From positions 42,826 through 106,825 of the forward strand of contig JACRSG010000004.1 in the NCBI GenBank assembly GCA_014305285.1: DNA of 64,000 nt. The letters run 5' to 3'. Each line of letters opens with the position of its first letter. The first letter of the stretch is position 1. This document shows, in pieces, positions 8,345-19,064 of this stretch. The notes below the pieces were generated by a model. The model saw only the letters and a list, made by a program, of their open reading frames with translations, was not told the origin of the DNA and made no database searches. Source of the stretch: Campylobacter jejuni (GTDB lineage: Bacteria; Campylobacterota; Campylobacteria; Campylobacterales; Campylobacteraceae). A program made the position numbers and the translations under genes.

Positions 8345-9587
8345 TTGAATCCTTTCTTAGAATTACCGTAGTTGAATTTTCTTGAATAAAATATTTTTTA
8401 GCACAAGAAATCAAATCTTTTAATTCCAAATTTTGTATATCTTTCTCATAATTTAACAAAGGATTGATATCTCCTCTTGCTAGATATGAACCATAAATAT
8501 TTGCCACTGCACTAGCATTATTAAGTGAGAAAATAAAATCACTCTTGACATTATTTTTCACTCTTTGCAAATCTTTTTGAGAAATTTTACCCATTTTAAG
8601 TTTATTAATGATTTTTAAAAGCTCTTTTTCTACTCTTTTTGTATCAACATTGAGATTACAATTGCAAATAAAAATAAATAAATTTTCATCTATACAATCA
8701 TTAACATAAGCATAATAATCATTGATTAAATTTAATTTATCAATCAAAATTTCACTCATTAAAGAACTTTTACCACTCCCTAAAAGCTCAGCTAAAGCAT
8801 TTAAAGCAGGTATATCTTTGTGCTTGAAATTTGGAATTTTATAAGCAAGAGCCAAAAGTTCAGTATCTGAATTTTTATGCAAATATATTCTTTTTGCTCC
8901 ATCTTGCTTAGGCTCTTTTGTATGAATTTTAGGTATAGCCTTAGTGTTTTTAATCTTTTCAAAATGTTTTTTTGAAAGCTCAAAAACTTCTTTACTTTCT
9001 ATATCACCACTTACAAGCAAAATCGCATTTTTAGGTTGATAATAAATGCTGTGAAATTCTTTAATATCCTCAATGCTCCAATTTTCTATATCTTTAAAAA
9101 AACCTATAGGAGTCCAATGATAAGGATGATACATAAAAGCATGATTAAAAAGCCTAAAATAAAGATATCCTAAAGGATTATTATCTGTTCTCCATCTACG
9201 CTCTTCTAAAACCACTGCTCTTTCAGGCTGAAATTCTTCATCTTTTAGATTTAAATTCGCCATAAGTTCAGCAAAAAGCCCCAAAGCTTTATCTAAATTT
9301 TTCTTCGCACATTTGATATAATAATGAGTATAGTCAAAACCTGTACTAGCATTATCTACACCACCAAAACCTTTAACAATCTCATCAAATTCACCTGCTT
9401 TTAAATTTTTAGTACTTTTAAAATTTAAATGTTCTAGCATATGAGCTATGCCACTTTTTCCCATGATCTCATTTCTTGAACCCACTTTATAAAAAATATC
9501 AACACCAATCACATCGCTGTTTTTATTTACAGGTAAAGCATAAACTTCAAGCTTGTTTTTTAATTGAATTTTTTCATAGCTAATCAT
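8337..9587 (-). CDS. M16-family zinc metallopeptidase
   Basis: A 416-residue single-unit insulinase/processing-peptidase family protein. The inverted zinc motif HxxEH is seen as HMLEH (49-53), with the distal glutamate region AVVLEERRW (about 124-132). The second half carries the inactive-type M16 repeat ([12 protein letters not shown]). No signal peptide is evident, so it may be cytoplasmic or use another route. It overlaps pyrD by four bases and dapA by eight. The substrate is unknown; related proteins process peptides. Confidence 0.88.
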   Translation of the reverse strand: MISYEKIQLKNKLEVYALPVNKNSDVIGVDIFYKVGSRNEIMGKSGIAHMLEHLNFKSTKNLKAGEFDEIVKGFGGVDNASTGFDYTHYYIKCAKKNLDKALGLFAELMANLNLKDEEFQPERAVVLEERRWRTDNNPLGYLYFRLFNHAFMYHPYHWTPIGFFKDIENWSIEDIKEFHSIYYQPKNAILLVSGDIESKEVFELSKKHFEKIKNTKAIPKIHTKEPKQDGAKRIYLHKNSDTELLALAYKIPNFKHKDIPALNALAELLGSGKSSLMSEILIDKLNLINDYYAYVNDCIDENLFIFICNCNLNVDTKRVEKELLKIINKLKMGKISQKDLQRVKNNVKSDFIFSLNNASAVANIYGSYLARGDINPLLNYEKDIQNLELKDLISCAKKYFIQENSTTVILRKDSNG

Positions 9588-10642
9588 TTTAAATTTACCC
9601 CAACAGCTTCACTAATGTGCAAAAAACCATCTTTTCTTAAAAGCTCTATAAGATTTTGATTGATATTTTTTACCAAAGAAGGACCTTTAAAAATCAAAGC
9701 TGTATAAACTTGTACCAAATTAGCTCCATTTTTAATGCGCTCATAAGCAATATCAGCACTATCAATCCCTCCATTTGCAATAAGCAAGGTTTTGCCAAAA
9801 AGAATCTTAGCTACTTCTTTGAAAAAAATACCACTTTTTTCCGTAATAAGCCTTCCACTAATACCACCAAAAGTACGATTATTACCTAATAAACTATAAT
9901 CAACACTAGTATTGGCTAATATAAATCCATTTGCACCTTGTTTAATAGCATTTTCACATAAATTTAAAGCATCATCTATTTTCATATCAGGAGCAATTTT
10001 TATCAAAATAGGTTTAGAAGTGATTTTTTTGACTTCTTCAAGTAAGGTATTTAAAAAATCATCATTTTGCAATTCTCTTAAATTTTGAGTATTAGGAGAT
10101 GAGATATTAACGATAAAATAATCACATAAATCCTTAAAATCTCTAAATAAAGTAAAATAATCTTCTAAAGCTTTATCATTTGGAGTGATTTTATTTTTCC
10201 CTATATTTACCCCTAAAGGTAAAACAAAAGGATAAGTTTTTGCAAGCCTTAAAGCGATCTTTTCAGCACCTTCGTTGTTAAAACCCATAGCATTTTGTAT
10301 ACTTTCTTGTTTTATAAGTCTAAACAGGCGTGGTTTTTCATTGCCTTCTTGAGGTTTTGGAGTAAAAGTTCCCACTTCCAAAAAACCAAATCCTAAAGCA
10401 CTCAAAGGTCTTATCATAGTGGCATTTTTATCAAAGCCTCCTGCTAAACCCACAGGATTATTAAAATCAAGTCCAAGTAAATTTTGCCTTAAACTCTCAT
10501 CATCAACTATATATTTATGTGCTAAAAAACTTAAAGCCCCTGGAAAACTAGCATTTAAAGCTCTTAAGCTATATTCAACCAAAGCATGTGCATGCTCAGG
10601 ATTTAACTTAAAAAGTAAAGGTTTTATTATTTCATAAGCCAT
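9584..10642 (-). CDS. pyrD: PyrD, dihydroorotate dehydrogenase (quinone type, class 2)
   Basis: FMN enzyme that oxidises dihydroorotate to orotate in pyrimidine synthesis and passes electrons to the quinone pool. The N-terminal extension (about 40 residues, amphipathic) and the catalytic serine in NISSPNTQNLR mark class 2. FMN-binding signatures VGLAGGFDKNA and LIANGGIDSADIAYERI are present. 352 residues is normal. It lies 31 bases after msbA and overlaps the M16 peptidase start. Confidence 0.94.
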   Translation of the reverse strand: MAYEIIKPLLFKLNPEHAHALVEYSLRALNASFPGALSFLAHKYIVDDESLRQNLLGLDFNNPVGLAGGFDKNATMIRPLSALGFGFLEVGTFTPKPQEGNEKPRLFRLIKQESIQNAMGFNNEGAEKIALRLAKTYPFVLPLGVNIGKNKITPNDKALEDYFTLFRDFKDLCDYFIVNISSPNTQNLRELQNDDFLNTLLEEVKKITSKPILIKIAPDMKIDDALNLCENAIKQGANGFILANTSVDYSLLGNNRTFGGISGRLITEKSGIFFKEVAKILFGKTLLIANGGIDSADIAYERIKNGANLVQVYTALIFKGPSLVKNINQNLIELLRKDGFLHISEAVGVNLK

Positions 10643-10673
10643 TTTTTAATCCTTTTTGAAATTCTAACTAAAA

Positions 10674-12416
10674 TTAACTAAAGCTAGGCTTTGCTTTTTG
10701 TTTGCTTTTAAATTTTTGATACAAAGAACAAGTTTGTAAAAGATCTTCATCTTTACCTATTGCTAATACTTTGCCCTTATCCAATACTACTATTTTATCT
10801 GCATTTTCTATAGTGCTTAAACGATGTGCAACCACTAAAATCAATCTGTCTTGTTTTAAGTTTTCTATAGTTTTAACTATTGCTTTTTCACTTTCGTTAT
10901 CCAAAGCTGAAGTTGCTTCATCAAAAATAAGCACATCAGGATTTTTATATAAAGCTCTAGCGATTACTATTCTTTGTTTTTGTCCTCCACTTAAATTCTT
11001 GCCATGTTCTTTCACTTCAGCCCAAATTCCACCCATTTCTTTAACAAATTCATAAGCATTGGCCAATTTTAAAGCTTGAATGACTTTTTCTTCTTCTAAC
11101 TCTTCGCTATAAGCAATATTTGCAGCAAAACTATCATTAAAAAGATAAATATTTTGCGTTACAAGTCCTATTTTAGCATGTAAACTTTCTATGGTAAAAG
11201 TGCTGATATCTTCTTGGTTGAATAAAATTTTACCTTTTTGCTTTTCATAAAAATACATCAAAAGATTGATAATAGAAGATTTACCACCCCCACTTATTCC
11301 TACAAGAGCAAGCATTTCTCCTTTAACAAAATCAAAATTTACACCTTTTAAGACGCTTTTATGTGGGTTTTCATAAGCAAACTCAACATTTTCAAAACTA
11401 ATTTTTTCAATGTTTTTTAATTCTTTACTTCCACCTTTAATTTGAGGTTCTAAATCCAATAAATAAAAAGTTCTTTCACTTGCCACAACAGCACCTTGAA
11501 GTTTTCCATATAAAGAAGAAAGACGTTTTAAAGGAGTATATATTGCAAAAAGTGCTGAAACAAAGCTGATAAAACTTCCCACACTCATAGAACCATTAAT
11601 AACCTCTCTACCACCTACAATAATCACTACAGCAACCCCAACAGAACCCATCATATCCATCAAAGGGCTTGTAAGTGCGTCAATGCGTGCAGATTTTAGA
11701 TTTAATTTACATAAAGTATCATTATGCTTAGCAAATTTATCGCTTTCTTTTTTTTCATTATCATTAGCCTTAATCAATTCAATATTTGAAAAAATTTCGC
11801 CTAAATAAGAAAGTAAATCCGAATTTGTCTCTTGTATATTTCTTGCATATTTTTTAAGCTTTTTAGCAAACCACACCAAAGGAAAAATAGCTAAAGGTAA
11901 AATCACTAAAGCAAAAAAAGCTAAAGTAGGACTTTGGTATAAAACTACTAAAAGCAGTCCTATGGCAGTTAAAAGCTCTCTAAAAAAATCAGGAATAATA
12001 TTTGATACTATGCTTTGAAGTGCATTAATATCATTAGTACAACGACTTACAAGTTCTCCGCTTTTGTAGCGTTTAAAAAAATCCATATCCAAGCGTAAAA
12101 TATTTTTTAAAACCTTAGCACGCAATACCCTTAACATATCTGTTCCTATAAAAGAAACATAAAAACTTTGCAAATAAGTTCCAAGATTTTTAAAAAAATA
12201 CATCAATACTAACAAAAAAGGTATTGTATAAAGTAAAGCTTCATTTTTTTCAACGAAAATATAATTTAAAATAGGTTCTAAAGCATAAAAACTCCCAGCA
12301 GTTCCTCCACTTGCCAAAATCATACCAAAAATAGCTATAGCAAATTGTTTCCAATACCTTTTATAAAAGGGCTTGAAGCGTATTAAAACCTCTTTTAAAT
12401 TCATCTCATTATGCAT
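10674..12416 (-). CDS. msbA: MsbA-type lipid A/lipid flippase ABC transporter
   Basis: A 580-residue half-transporter with six N-terminal membrane helices and a C-terminal ATPase. Visible ATPase motifs are Walker A GISGGGKSS (about 373-381), signature LSGGQKQR, Walker [13 protein letters not shown] and the H-loop VVAHRLST. The architecture fits MsbA, which flips lipid A-core across the inner membrane, and nearby kdsB, lpxK and murJ agree with envelope work. The start overlaps the cysS stop by eight bases; an internal ATG three codons later (MNLKEV) is an alternative. Confidence 0.88.
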   Translation of the reverse strand: MHNEMNLKEVLIRFKPFYKRYWKQFAIAIFGMILASGGTAGSFYALEPILNYIFVEKNEALLYTIPFLLVLMYFFKNLGTYLQSFYVSFIGTDMLRVLRAKVLKNILRLDMDFFKRYKSGELVSRCTNDINALQSIVSNIIPDFFRELLTAIGLLLVVLYQSPTLAFFALVILPLAIFPLVWFAKKLKKYARNIQETNSDLLSYLGEIFSNIELIKANDNEKKESDKFAKHNDTLCKLNLKSARIDALTSPLMDMMGSVGVAVVIIVGGREVINGSMSVGSFISFVSALFAIYTPLKRLSSLYGKLQGAVVASERTFYLLDLEPQIKGGSKELKNIEKISFENVEFAYENPHKSVLKGVNFDFVKGEMLALVGISGGGKSSIINLLMYFYEKQKGKILFNQEDISTFTIESLHAKIGLVTQNIYLFNDSFAANIAYSEELEEEKVIQALKLANAYEFVKEMGGIWAEVKEHGKNLSGGQKQRIVIARALYKNPDVLIFDEATSALDNESEKAIVKTIENLKQDRLILVVAHRLSTIENADKIVVLDKGKVLAIGKDEDLLQTCSLYQKFKSKQKAKPSFS

Positions 12417-13797
12417 TCATTTTCTCCCAAATTGTTCCATTTGGAGTATCTAAAAGAGTGATTTTTTTACTGCTTAATTGCTCCCTTATTGCATCAGCTG
12501 TATTAAAATCTTTGTTTTTCTTAGCCTCAGTTCTTTCTAAGATTAACTTTTCAATCTCTTCTCGTTCTTCTTTGCTTACACCCCATTGAAAATATAAAGT
12601 TGTGTCTATAAAACCAAAGCCAAAAATTTTAGCTAGTTCACTTAAAGCTTCTTTGATATTTTGTTTTAAAATTTTATTTTTACTTTCTTTATCTAACTCT
12701 AAATTTGCATTTCCAATAAAATCATCTAAAAGAGCCAAAGCCTTAGAAATATTTAAATCATCCTTTAAAGTCTCTAAAATTTGCTTAGCAATCTCGCTCT
12801 TTATTTTAATATCATTTAAAACATCAAAATCAGAAATTTCGCCTAAATCCAATCTTTTTTTAAGACGATAAAATTTATCTAAACGCTTTTTAGCATTTTC
12901 TAAATCCGATAAAGAATAATTAAAATGGGATCTATAATGAGAGCTCAAAAGATAAAATCTCAAAGCCTCACCCATAAATTCTTTTAAAGCATCTTTTATG
13001 AAAAAGCTATTGTTTAAACTTTTACTCATTTTTTCACCATCAATTTTTACAAAACCATTGTGAAGCCAAATATTTGCTAAATTTCTCTTGTATCCACAAC
13101 GACATTGTACAGCTTCATTTTCGTGGTGAGGAAAAAACAAGTCTATCCCTCCAGCATGTATATCAAGAGTATTTTCAAAAATAGAATCAATCATAGCAAC
13201 ACATTCAGTATGCCAACCTGGACGCCCTTTTCCAAATTCACTTTGATAAAAATTTTCATCAAATTTCCAAAGCACAAAATCACTTTCATTTCTTTTTTGT
13301 ACTTCATTACTTAAACGAGAAATATTTTCTTCTAAATTGCGATTTGATAGGGTTAAATATTTTTCATCTTTGCTTGTGTCAAAATAAATACCATCTTCTA
13401 GAGTATAAACAAACCCATCCTTAGTAAGCTTTTTAATCAAATCAAGCATAGCTGCTATATAATGCGTTGCACGAGGCTTAAAATCAGGATCTAATACATT
13501 TAAAGTCCTCATATCCTCTTCATAACTTTTGATATAAAATTCCGTAATTTCTTCTAAGGTTTGACCACTTTGAGTCATTTTTTTTAAAATCTTATCATCA
13601 ATATCTGTGTAATTTCTAACAAATTTTACCCTATTGCCATTGGCAAGTAAAACCCTACGCAAAAGATCAAAACAAACACTACTTCTTGCATGTCCTAAAT
13701 GTGCATTATTATAAACCGTAGGCCCACATAAATAAATGCTAATATCTTGTTTATCAAGTTTTATTTTCTCTTTTGTTACACTATCTAACAATCTCAT
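12409..13797 (-). CDS. cysS: CysS, cysteinyl-tRNA synthetase
   Basis: Class I aminoacyl-tRNA synthetase charging tRNA-Cys. It has CGPTVYNNAHLGHARS (HIGH motif as HLGH, 33-36; zinc Cys24) and a KMSKSLNN loop near residue 258. Further zinc ligands lie in GWHTECVAM and FPHHENE. 462 residues is standard. It overlaps murJ by 17 bases at its start and msbA at its end. Confidence 0.95.
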   Translation of the reverse strand: MRLLDSVTKEKIKLDKQDISIYLCGPTVYNNAHLGHARSSVCFDLLRRVLLANGNRVKFVRNYTDIDDKILKKMTQSGQTLEEITEFYIKSYEEDMRTLNVLDPDFKPRATHYIAAMLDLIKKLTKDGFVYTLEDGIYFDTSKDEKYLTLSNRNLEENISRLSNEVQKRNESDFVLWKFDENFYQSEFGKGRPGWHTECVAMIDSIFENTLDIHAGGIDLFFPHHENEAVQCRCGYKRNLANIWLHNGFVKIDGEKMSKSLNNSFFIKDALKEFMGEALRFYLLSSHYRSHFNYSLSDLENAKKRLDKFYRLKKRLDLGEISDFDVLNDIKIKSEIAKQILETLKDDLNISKALALLDDFIGNANLELDKESKNKILKQNIKEALSELAKIFGFGFIDTTLYFQWGVSKEEREEIEKLILERTEAKKNKDFNTADAIREQLSSKKITLLDTPNGTIWEKMNA

Positions 13798-15247
13798 TAA
13801 AAACTCCTTTAAAACTTGTAAAAATTCCTATAAAAAAACTTAAAATATAAGGTTTAATCAAAATAAGTAAAATTGTAAAAACAATCAAAGCAACTACAAT
13901 CAACAAGCAAATTTTAATAGATATTAAAGCAAAAAATTTCTTAAAACCAAATTCTTTGATATTGGCTCCAAACAAATAAAAAGCACTAATAGAACTTGAA
14001 AGTGCTACTGCAATAACTTTTAAACTTTCATCTTTAATCAAAAATATAAAAGCTATAGAACATAAAGCACTAATAAATAAAGATTTTACCGCGATCCAAG
14101 CTGCTGTTTTTTGTTTAAATTTTACATAAAGCCACAAGGAAAAAAGCTTTTGCAAGCCAAAAGGTAAAAGCCCTATAAGATAAGCAATCAAAACATAAGC
14201 CGTAATCACACTGTCTTCATGAGTGAAATTTCCTCTTTCAAATAAAAGCTTTGAAATTTCTAAAGCAAACACAGAACCTATAATGCTAGAAGCAATAAGC
14301 AAAATGCTTAAAAGCACTAATGCTCTTTGCATAAATTTTAAAGCTAAATTTTCCTGATCACTTTTCAAATGCTTTAAAATTTTTGGAAAAGAAACTTGAG
14401 TTAGGGCAATAGCAAAAAGTGCAAGAGGAAGTTGAAAGACACGATTTGCATAATAAAGATAAGAAATACTCCCACTCATTAAAAAGCTAGCTATAGTCGT
14501 ATCAAGCAATGAGCTAAATTGTGTCGCAGAAGAACCCAAAACTCCGTGAAAAAAATTACCATAAAAACCTTGTAATTTCGCCTTGGCTTTTTTTAATTTT
14601 ATACTTAAAGCCATAGAGCGAATTACAGGATTGTTTTTTAAAACAAGCAAATGTAAAATAAGCTGTGCCACTCCACTTAAAACTGTTGCATAAGAAAAAT
14701 AATAAAGTGTATTTTGCGGTGCATTTTTATCCACAAAAAAAGCAGCTATAACAATACTTAAATTAAATAATGCCGCAGAAAAAGAGGTAATGAAAAATTT
14801 TTGCCTATAATTTAAAATAGCTCCTAAAAAAGTAACTAAAAAAATAAAAAACAAATACCAAAAATTAATCGCCACCAAAGGAGCCGCTAAAGCTATAGTA
14901 TCTGCATTAAACCCAAAAGCAAAAAGCTTGGTAAAAAAAGAAGAAAAAAAACTTACTAAAAGACAAAATAAAAAAACTATAAGACTAAATTGCATCATTA
15001 CGCTGACGCAAAAAGCTCCTTTTTTTTTCGCTTTTACAAAATTAGGCAAAAAACTTTGTCCAAAAGCCCCTTCTGCAAAAATCCTTCTAAAAAAAGCAGG
15101 CATTTTTAAAGCCACAAAAAAAATATCGCTATAAAGCCCTGCTCCCAAAAAAAGTGCTATTAAAACATCTCTAGCAAACCCTAAAATTCTTGAAAATAAA
15201 ATTCCTAAAGCATTGATAATAAAATTTTTAAATACTAAGCTCTTCAT
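13781..15247 (-). CDS. murJ: MurJ, lipid II flippase
   Basis: A 488-residue polytopic inner-membrane protein of the MviN/MurJ family, with about 13-14 hydrophobic helices. The family signature near the N-terminus (SRILGFARDVLIALFLGAG) and the AFGQSFLPNF loop are visible. MurJ moves undecaprenyl-linked peptidoglycan precursor outward. It is the first gene of the minus-strand run to fabL, divergent from the FapA-like gene with about 100 bases between. Confidence 0.93.
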   Translation of the reverse strand: MKSLVFKNFIINALGILFSRILGFARDVLIALFLGAGLYSDIFFVALKMPAFFRRIFAEGAFGQSFLPNFVKAKKKGAFCVSVMMQFSLIVFLFCLLVSFFSSFFTKLFAFGFNADTIALAAPLVAINFWYLFFIFLVTFLGAILNYRQKFFITSFSAALFNLSIVIAAFFVDKNAPQNTLYYFSYATVLSGVAQLILHLLVLKNNPVIRSMALSIKLKKAKAKLQGFYGNFFHGVLGSSATQFSSLLDTTIASFLMSGSISYLYYANRVFQLPLALFAIALTQVSFPKILKHLKSDQENLALKFMQRALVLLSILLIASSIIGSVFALEISKLLFERGNFTHEDSVITAYVLIAYLIGLLPFGLQKLFSLWLYVKFKQKTAAWIAVKSLFISALCSIAFIFLIKDESLKVIAVALSSSISAFYLFGANIKEFGFKKFFALISIKICLLIVVALIVFTILLILIKPYILSFFIGIFTSFKGVFNEIVR

Positions 15248-15313
15248 TAAATTTTTTCATAAATTTCAAAATATAAAGAGAACTATTTTAACTAAAATTG
15301 ATTAAAAATTGAC

Positions 15314-15319
15314 TATAAT
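15314..15319 (+). promoter_or_regulatory. probable sigma-70 -10 element
   Basis: A perfect TATAAT, preceded by TTGAC, lies 32 bases before the TTG start of the FapA-like gene in the murJ divergent gap. Confidence 0.45.
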
Positions 15320-15351
15320 TACACTCTTAATTTTTTTACAAGGGGAAAGTT

Positions 15352-17211
15352 TTGGCTTTGGATGAAAAAATTATTGCCTATACAGAAAATCCGGCTCAAG
15401 AGCTTTTAAGCGTAGCTTCGCGAACAAACCTTAGCTTAAATGAGCTTGATTTTAGTTTATTGGCGTTTTCTACACAATATCGTTTTGGAGATTTAGAATG
15501 GAAAAAAATTTCTGAAAAAGAATTAATCCTTTTTGATAAAGATGAAATTTTTTTAAAAAATGATCTTCAGATCAAGCAAGAATATAAAATAGAAATTTTT
15601 CATGGCATAAACCAAAGCAAAGCATCTCAAGCAATTAAATTAGTTGCGAATAAAAATTTAACTAAAATAGTTGCTCAAATTGATTTTACAAATTTGGACT
15701 TTTATGAAAAACTAGCACTAGAGCTTTTGCAAAATATTTATAAAAAAATGTTGAAACTTAAATTTTTAATAGGTATTCGTATTTTTGATTTTAAGAAAAA
15801 TTTAATGTCTTTTTGCAACCAACATAAAAACACCCCTTTTAATAAAACTATACAAATTACCGTTGCACAAGGTATTGATCCTGTAGAAAGTCAAAATGAA
15901 TCCCTAATCTTAACTTATAAAGAAAAAACCAAAAACTACACTATCGATGAAAAACGCTCAGGTATTATTGTTGTTGATGAAAATGAAGTTGTTTTAAAAC
16001 ACGCTAAATTTAAACAAGGTAAAGAAGGAAAAGACTTAAATTTACATACCTTAAAAGTTTTATCTGCAAATGAAAATAAAGTTGAATTTTCTTGTTCTTC
16101 AGCCTTTAAACAACTAGAGCAAGACGGATACACAGAATATATAGCTTTAAAAAAAGGTTATGTAGTGCAAGATGGTGAAAAATTTGATATCGCTAATGAA
16201 CTAGATTTTAATGGAGTGGATTTTAAAAATATAGGGATTATAAAAGCTGGATTGGATAAAAATGTCAAAATCAATATAAAATTTCTTTCAGAAGTAAAAG
16301 ACGCTGTAAATTCTGGCGTTGGAATAGAATGCGAAGAATTAAATGTAGTCGGAAGCGTAGGAAGCAACACTCAACTTAATGCTACAAAAATGAAAATAGA
16401 AGGTACTACACACTCTAAAGCTAAAATTCAAGCCAAACAAGCTTATATAAAAACTCATAGAGGATTTGCAGAAGCTGAAATTTTAAATATAGATTTGCTC
16501 GAAGGTGGAACAATCAAAGCCAAAAAAGTGAGAATTAAAAAAAGTTTAGGCGGAAATATACAAGCTGATAAAATCTATATAGAAAATTTAGAAAATAATA
16601 ATTCTTGTGTGTTTTTTGAAAATACTACAATAGAACGCATTAACGGGGATAATAATAAATTTCATGCTAAAATTAAAACGCTTGATAAAAATTATGATGA
16701 AGAATTTACGATTTTAGGAGAGCAAATTTCTAAGCTAAACCATAGAATAAATAAAATAAGACAATACATTTTATCAAGCAAAAATGGAATTTTAAGCGTT
16801 GAAAAAAAGATAACAGAACTTAAAAATCAAGGTCAAAATGTTCCCATACAATACGAAAAAGCTCTAAAAGATTTTTCTTTGCAAAATCTTGAATTAAACA
16901 AACTACAAAATGAAGAAAAAGAACTTCTTGAACGCAAAAAATCTTTACAATTAGAATTAATCAATTTGCAAAAAATGCTTTTTGAAGCAACTTTTATAAA
17001 TAAAAGTGGCAAATGGACTGATATGAATGAGATCAAATTTTCACTTCTAGAACCTAAAGAAGATATTTTTTACTCTTCATTTGTTAATGAAAATGCTAAA
17101 TTTATAGGCATTAAAAAAGTCATACAAAACAACCAAGAAAGTATAGAAATACATAAAAAATTAGATTACGAAGAAAAGGATATAGCATGGTTGTCAGAAT
17201 CGAAGGAATAA
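15352..17211 (+). CDS. FapA/DUF342-family protein
   Basis: A 619-residue protein that starts with TTG: the ribosome site AGGGG lies seven bases upstream and no nearby ATG fits. The middle (about 180-420) is a run of short beta repeats with glycine turns, as in the FapA/DUF342 beta-helix family. Residues about 455-560 form a charged coiled coil (repeated [14 protein letters not shown] heptads). There is no signal peptide. It overlaps ruvA by 25 bases. DUF342 proteins are polymer-like scaffolds of unclear role, and I cannot assign a function. Confidence 0.75.
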   Translation: MALDEKIIAYTENPAQELLSVASRTNLSLNELDFSLLAFSTQYRFGDLEWKKISEKELILFDKDEIFLKNDLQIKQEYKIEIFHGINQSKASQAIKLVANKNLTKIVAQIDFTNLDFYEKLALELLQNIYKKMLKLKFLIGIRIFDFKKNLMSFCNQHKNTPFNKTIQITVAQGIDPVESQNESLILTYKEKTKNYTIDEKRSGIIVVDENEVVLKHAKFKQGKEGKDLNLHTLKVLSANENKVEFSCSSAFKQLEQDGYTEYIALKKGYVVQDGEKFDIANELDFNGVDFKNIGIIKAGLDKNVKINIKFLSEVKDAVNSGVGIECEELNVVGSVGSNTQLNATKMKIEGTTHSKAKIQAKQAYIKTHRGFAEAEILNIDLLEGGTIKAKKVRIKKSLGGNIQADKIYIENLENNNSCVFFENTTIERINGDNNKFHAKIKTLDKNYDEEFTILGEQISKLNHRINKIRQYILSSKNGILSVEKKITELKNQGQNVPIQYEKALKDFSLQNLELNKLQNEEKELLERKKSLQLELINLQKMLFEATFINKSGKWTDMNEIKFSLLEPKEDIFYSSFVNENAKFIGIKKVIQNNQESIEIHKKLDYEEKDIAWLSESKE

Positions 17212-17738
17212 TCACAAAAAAAGAACCTACTTTTATCATTGTTAAATGTACTAGTGGCTTAAGCTATGGAATATTTATTTCACTTTTTTGTTCTGCTAAA
17301 ATTCAAACTCAAGAAAAGCATGAGTTTTTTATCACTCAAATCATTAAAGAAGATTCTAATAAATTTTATGGTTTCTTGGATAAGGACGAGCAAAAAATGT
17401 TTGAAATGCTTTTAAAAGTCAATGGAGTAGGTGCAAATACTGCTATGGCAGTATGCTCTAGTCTTGATGTAAATTCTTTTTACAAAGCCTTAAACTTAGG
17501 AGATGAAAGCGTGCTTAAAAAAGTACCAGGTATAGGTCCAAAAAGTGCAAAACGCATTATAGTAGAACTTTCTGATACAAAAACCAAGCTTGAAAATGCA
17601 AGCGATGATAAAAGCGAAGCCTTAGCCGCACTTCTTACTCTAGGCTTTAAACAAGAAAAAATTATAGGTGTTTTAGCGAGTTCTCAAGCAACAGGTACAA
17701 GCGAACTCATCAAAGAAGCTCTTAAAAAACTAGGATAA
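17187..17738 (+). CDS. ruvA: RuvA, Holliday junction binding subunit
   Basis: Binds four-way junctions and loads the RuvB motor. The N-terminal OB domain begins MVVRIEGII. Two helix-hairpin-helix motifs follow: [15 protein letters not shown] (about 73-87) and [15 protein letters not shown] (about 108-122). The C-terminal domain (about 138-183) carries [10 protein letters not shown] for RuvB contact. 183 residues is normal. It begins inside the end of the preceding gene, so translation is probably coupled. Confidence 0.95.
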   Translation: MVVRIEGIITKKEPTFIIVKCTSGLSYGIFISLFCSAKIQTQEKHEFFITQIIKEDSNKFYGFLDKDEQKMFEMLLKVNGVGANTAMAVCSSLDVNSFYKALNLGDESVLKKVPGIGPKSAKRIIVELSDTKTKLENASDDKSEALAALLTLGFKQEKIIGVLASSQATGTSELIKEALKKLG

Positions 17739-17747
17739 AGGGATAAA

Positions 17748-18788
17748 ATGAAATTTGCAATACTTTTTGGAGGAAATTCTTATGAACATGAGATCAGTAT
17801 AGTAAGTGCTGTGGTGCTTAAAAAAGTCATCAATCAAAATTTAGAATTTATTTTTTGCGATGAACAAAGAAGATTTTATCGTATTCCAAATGAAAAAATG
17901 AATTCTAAAACTTTTAGCACTAAGGCTTATAAAAAAGAAAAAGAACTTTTCATACAACAAGGAGGTTTTTTTAGCAAAGGCTTTTTAAAAGAAAATAAAC
18001 TAGAGTGCGAGTGTGTGATCAATCTTATCCATGGTAGAGATGGTGAAGATGGAAAAATCGCAGCTTTATTTGAGTTTTATTCTATTAAATTTATAGGATC
18101 TAGGCTTGAAGCTAGTGTGCTATCTTTTAACAAAGAACTTACCAAACTTTACGCAAAAAGCGTTGGAGTAAAAACACTTGACTATACCATGCTAAGAAAA
18201 GGGCAAAACTCTAAAGAAAAGCTTAGTTTTCCTTGCATTATCAAGCCTGCAAGACTTGGAAGTAGTATAGGTATTAGTATAGTAAAAGATGAAAAAGATT
18301 TAGAATACGCCAAAGATGTAGGTTTTGAATTTGACAATGATCTTGTAGTGGAAGAATTTAAAAACAATATCAAAGAATACAATCTTGCAGGATGTATGAT
18401 CAATGATGAATTTGTTTTTTCCATCATAGAAGAGCCAAAGAAAAAAGAATTTTTGGATTTTGAACAAAAATATCTTAGCTTTTCAGGACACAATGAACTT
18501 GTAGAAGCAAATTTAAGTGAAGAGTTAAAAGAAAAACTCAAAGATAGTTTTAAAAAGATTTACAATCCTTTATTTAAAGGTGCTTTAATACGCTGCGATT
18601 TCTTTATACTTGATAATGAAGTATATTTAAATGAAATCAATCCAAACCCTGGTTCTTTAGCTAATTATCTTTTTAAAGACTTTAACGCCACTTTAAACGC
18701 CTTAGCTGATCAAATTTCGCTTGAAAAAATGATAAAAATCAGCTACAACTTCCTTCACTCTATCAACGGACAAAAAGGAAAATTATAA
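17748..18788 (+). CDS. ddlA: Ddl, D-alanine-D-alanine ligase
   Basis: ATP-grasp enzyme joining two D-Ala for peptidoglycan precursors. The N-terminal [14 protein letters not shown] (8-21) and the C-terminal metal/ATP motif [15 protein letters not shown] are both characteristic; the glycine-rich loop is [12 protein letters not shown]. At 346 residues it is in the family range. It follows ruvA by nine bases. With murF downstream it supplies and then uses D-Ala-D-Ala. Confidence 0.94.
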   Translation: MKFAILFGGNSYEHEISIVSAVVLKKVINQNLEFIFCDEQRRFYRIPNEKMNSKTFSTKAYKKEKELFIQQGGFFSKGFLKENKLECECVINLIHGRDGEDGKIAALFEFYSIKFIGSRLEASVLSFNKELTKLYAKSVGVKTLDYTMLRKGQNSKEKLSFPCIIKPARLGSSIGISIVKDEKDLEYAKDVGFEFDNDLVVEEFKNNIKEYNLAGCMINDEFVFSIIEEPKKKEFLDFEQKYLSFSGHNELVEANLSEELKEKLKDSFKKIYNPLFKGALIRCDFFILDNEVYLNEINPNPGSLANYLFKDFNATLNALADQISLEKMIKISYNFLHSINGQKGKL

Positions 18789-18847
18789 GCTTTTAAGTCA
18801 AGATACGCTAAATTATACATAAAATTTAGCGTATTTTAGGAAGAAAA

Positions 18848-19063
18848 ATGCTCTCTTTTAAACAAGATGAAATTTACACTGCCACCGAAGTGGTAAGAAA
18901 TTTTAGCCCCATTATGGAAAAACTCAAAAAAAGCGAAAATGGAAAAATAGTTATTTTAAAAAATAACAAATTTGAAGCTGTGATGCTTAGTATGAAGGAA
19001 TTTGAACGCTTGCAAAACGCCATGCAACTTTTAGAAAATATATACAAAAATCAAAAGGCTTAA
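18848..19063 (+). CDS. Phd/YefM-like antitoxin domain protein with no adjacent toxin
   Basis: A 71-residue protein resembling the N-terminal domain of Phd/YefM antitoxins: ATEVVRNFSPIMEKLKKSE, then KIVILKNNKFEAVMLSMKEFERLQ, here cut for length. In complete antitoxins a C-terminal segment wraps the toxin; here only a short coiled tail remains. The next gene (one base away) is an alpha/beta hydrolase, not a RelE or Doc toxin. It may be a stand-alone repressor or an orphan antitoxin. The ribosome site is AGGAAG before ATG. Confidence 0.7.
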   Translation: MLSFKQDEIYTATEVVRNFSPIMEKLKKSENGKIVILKNNKFEAVMLSMKEFERLQNAMQLLENIYKNQKA

Positions 19064-19064
19064 A

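Noticed and set aside
18182..18541. 119-codon minus-strand frame
   Set aside because: Antisense to ddl, low-complexity Ser/Leu/Phe composition typical of a shadow frame.
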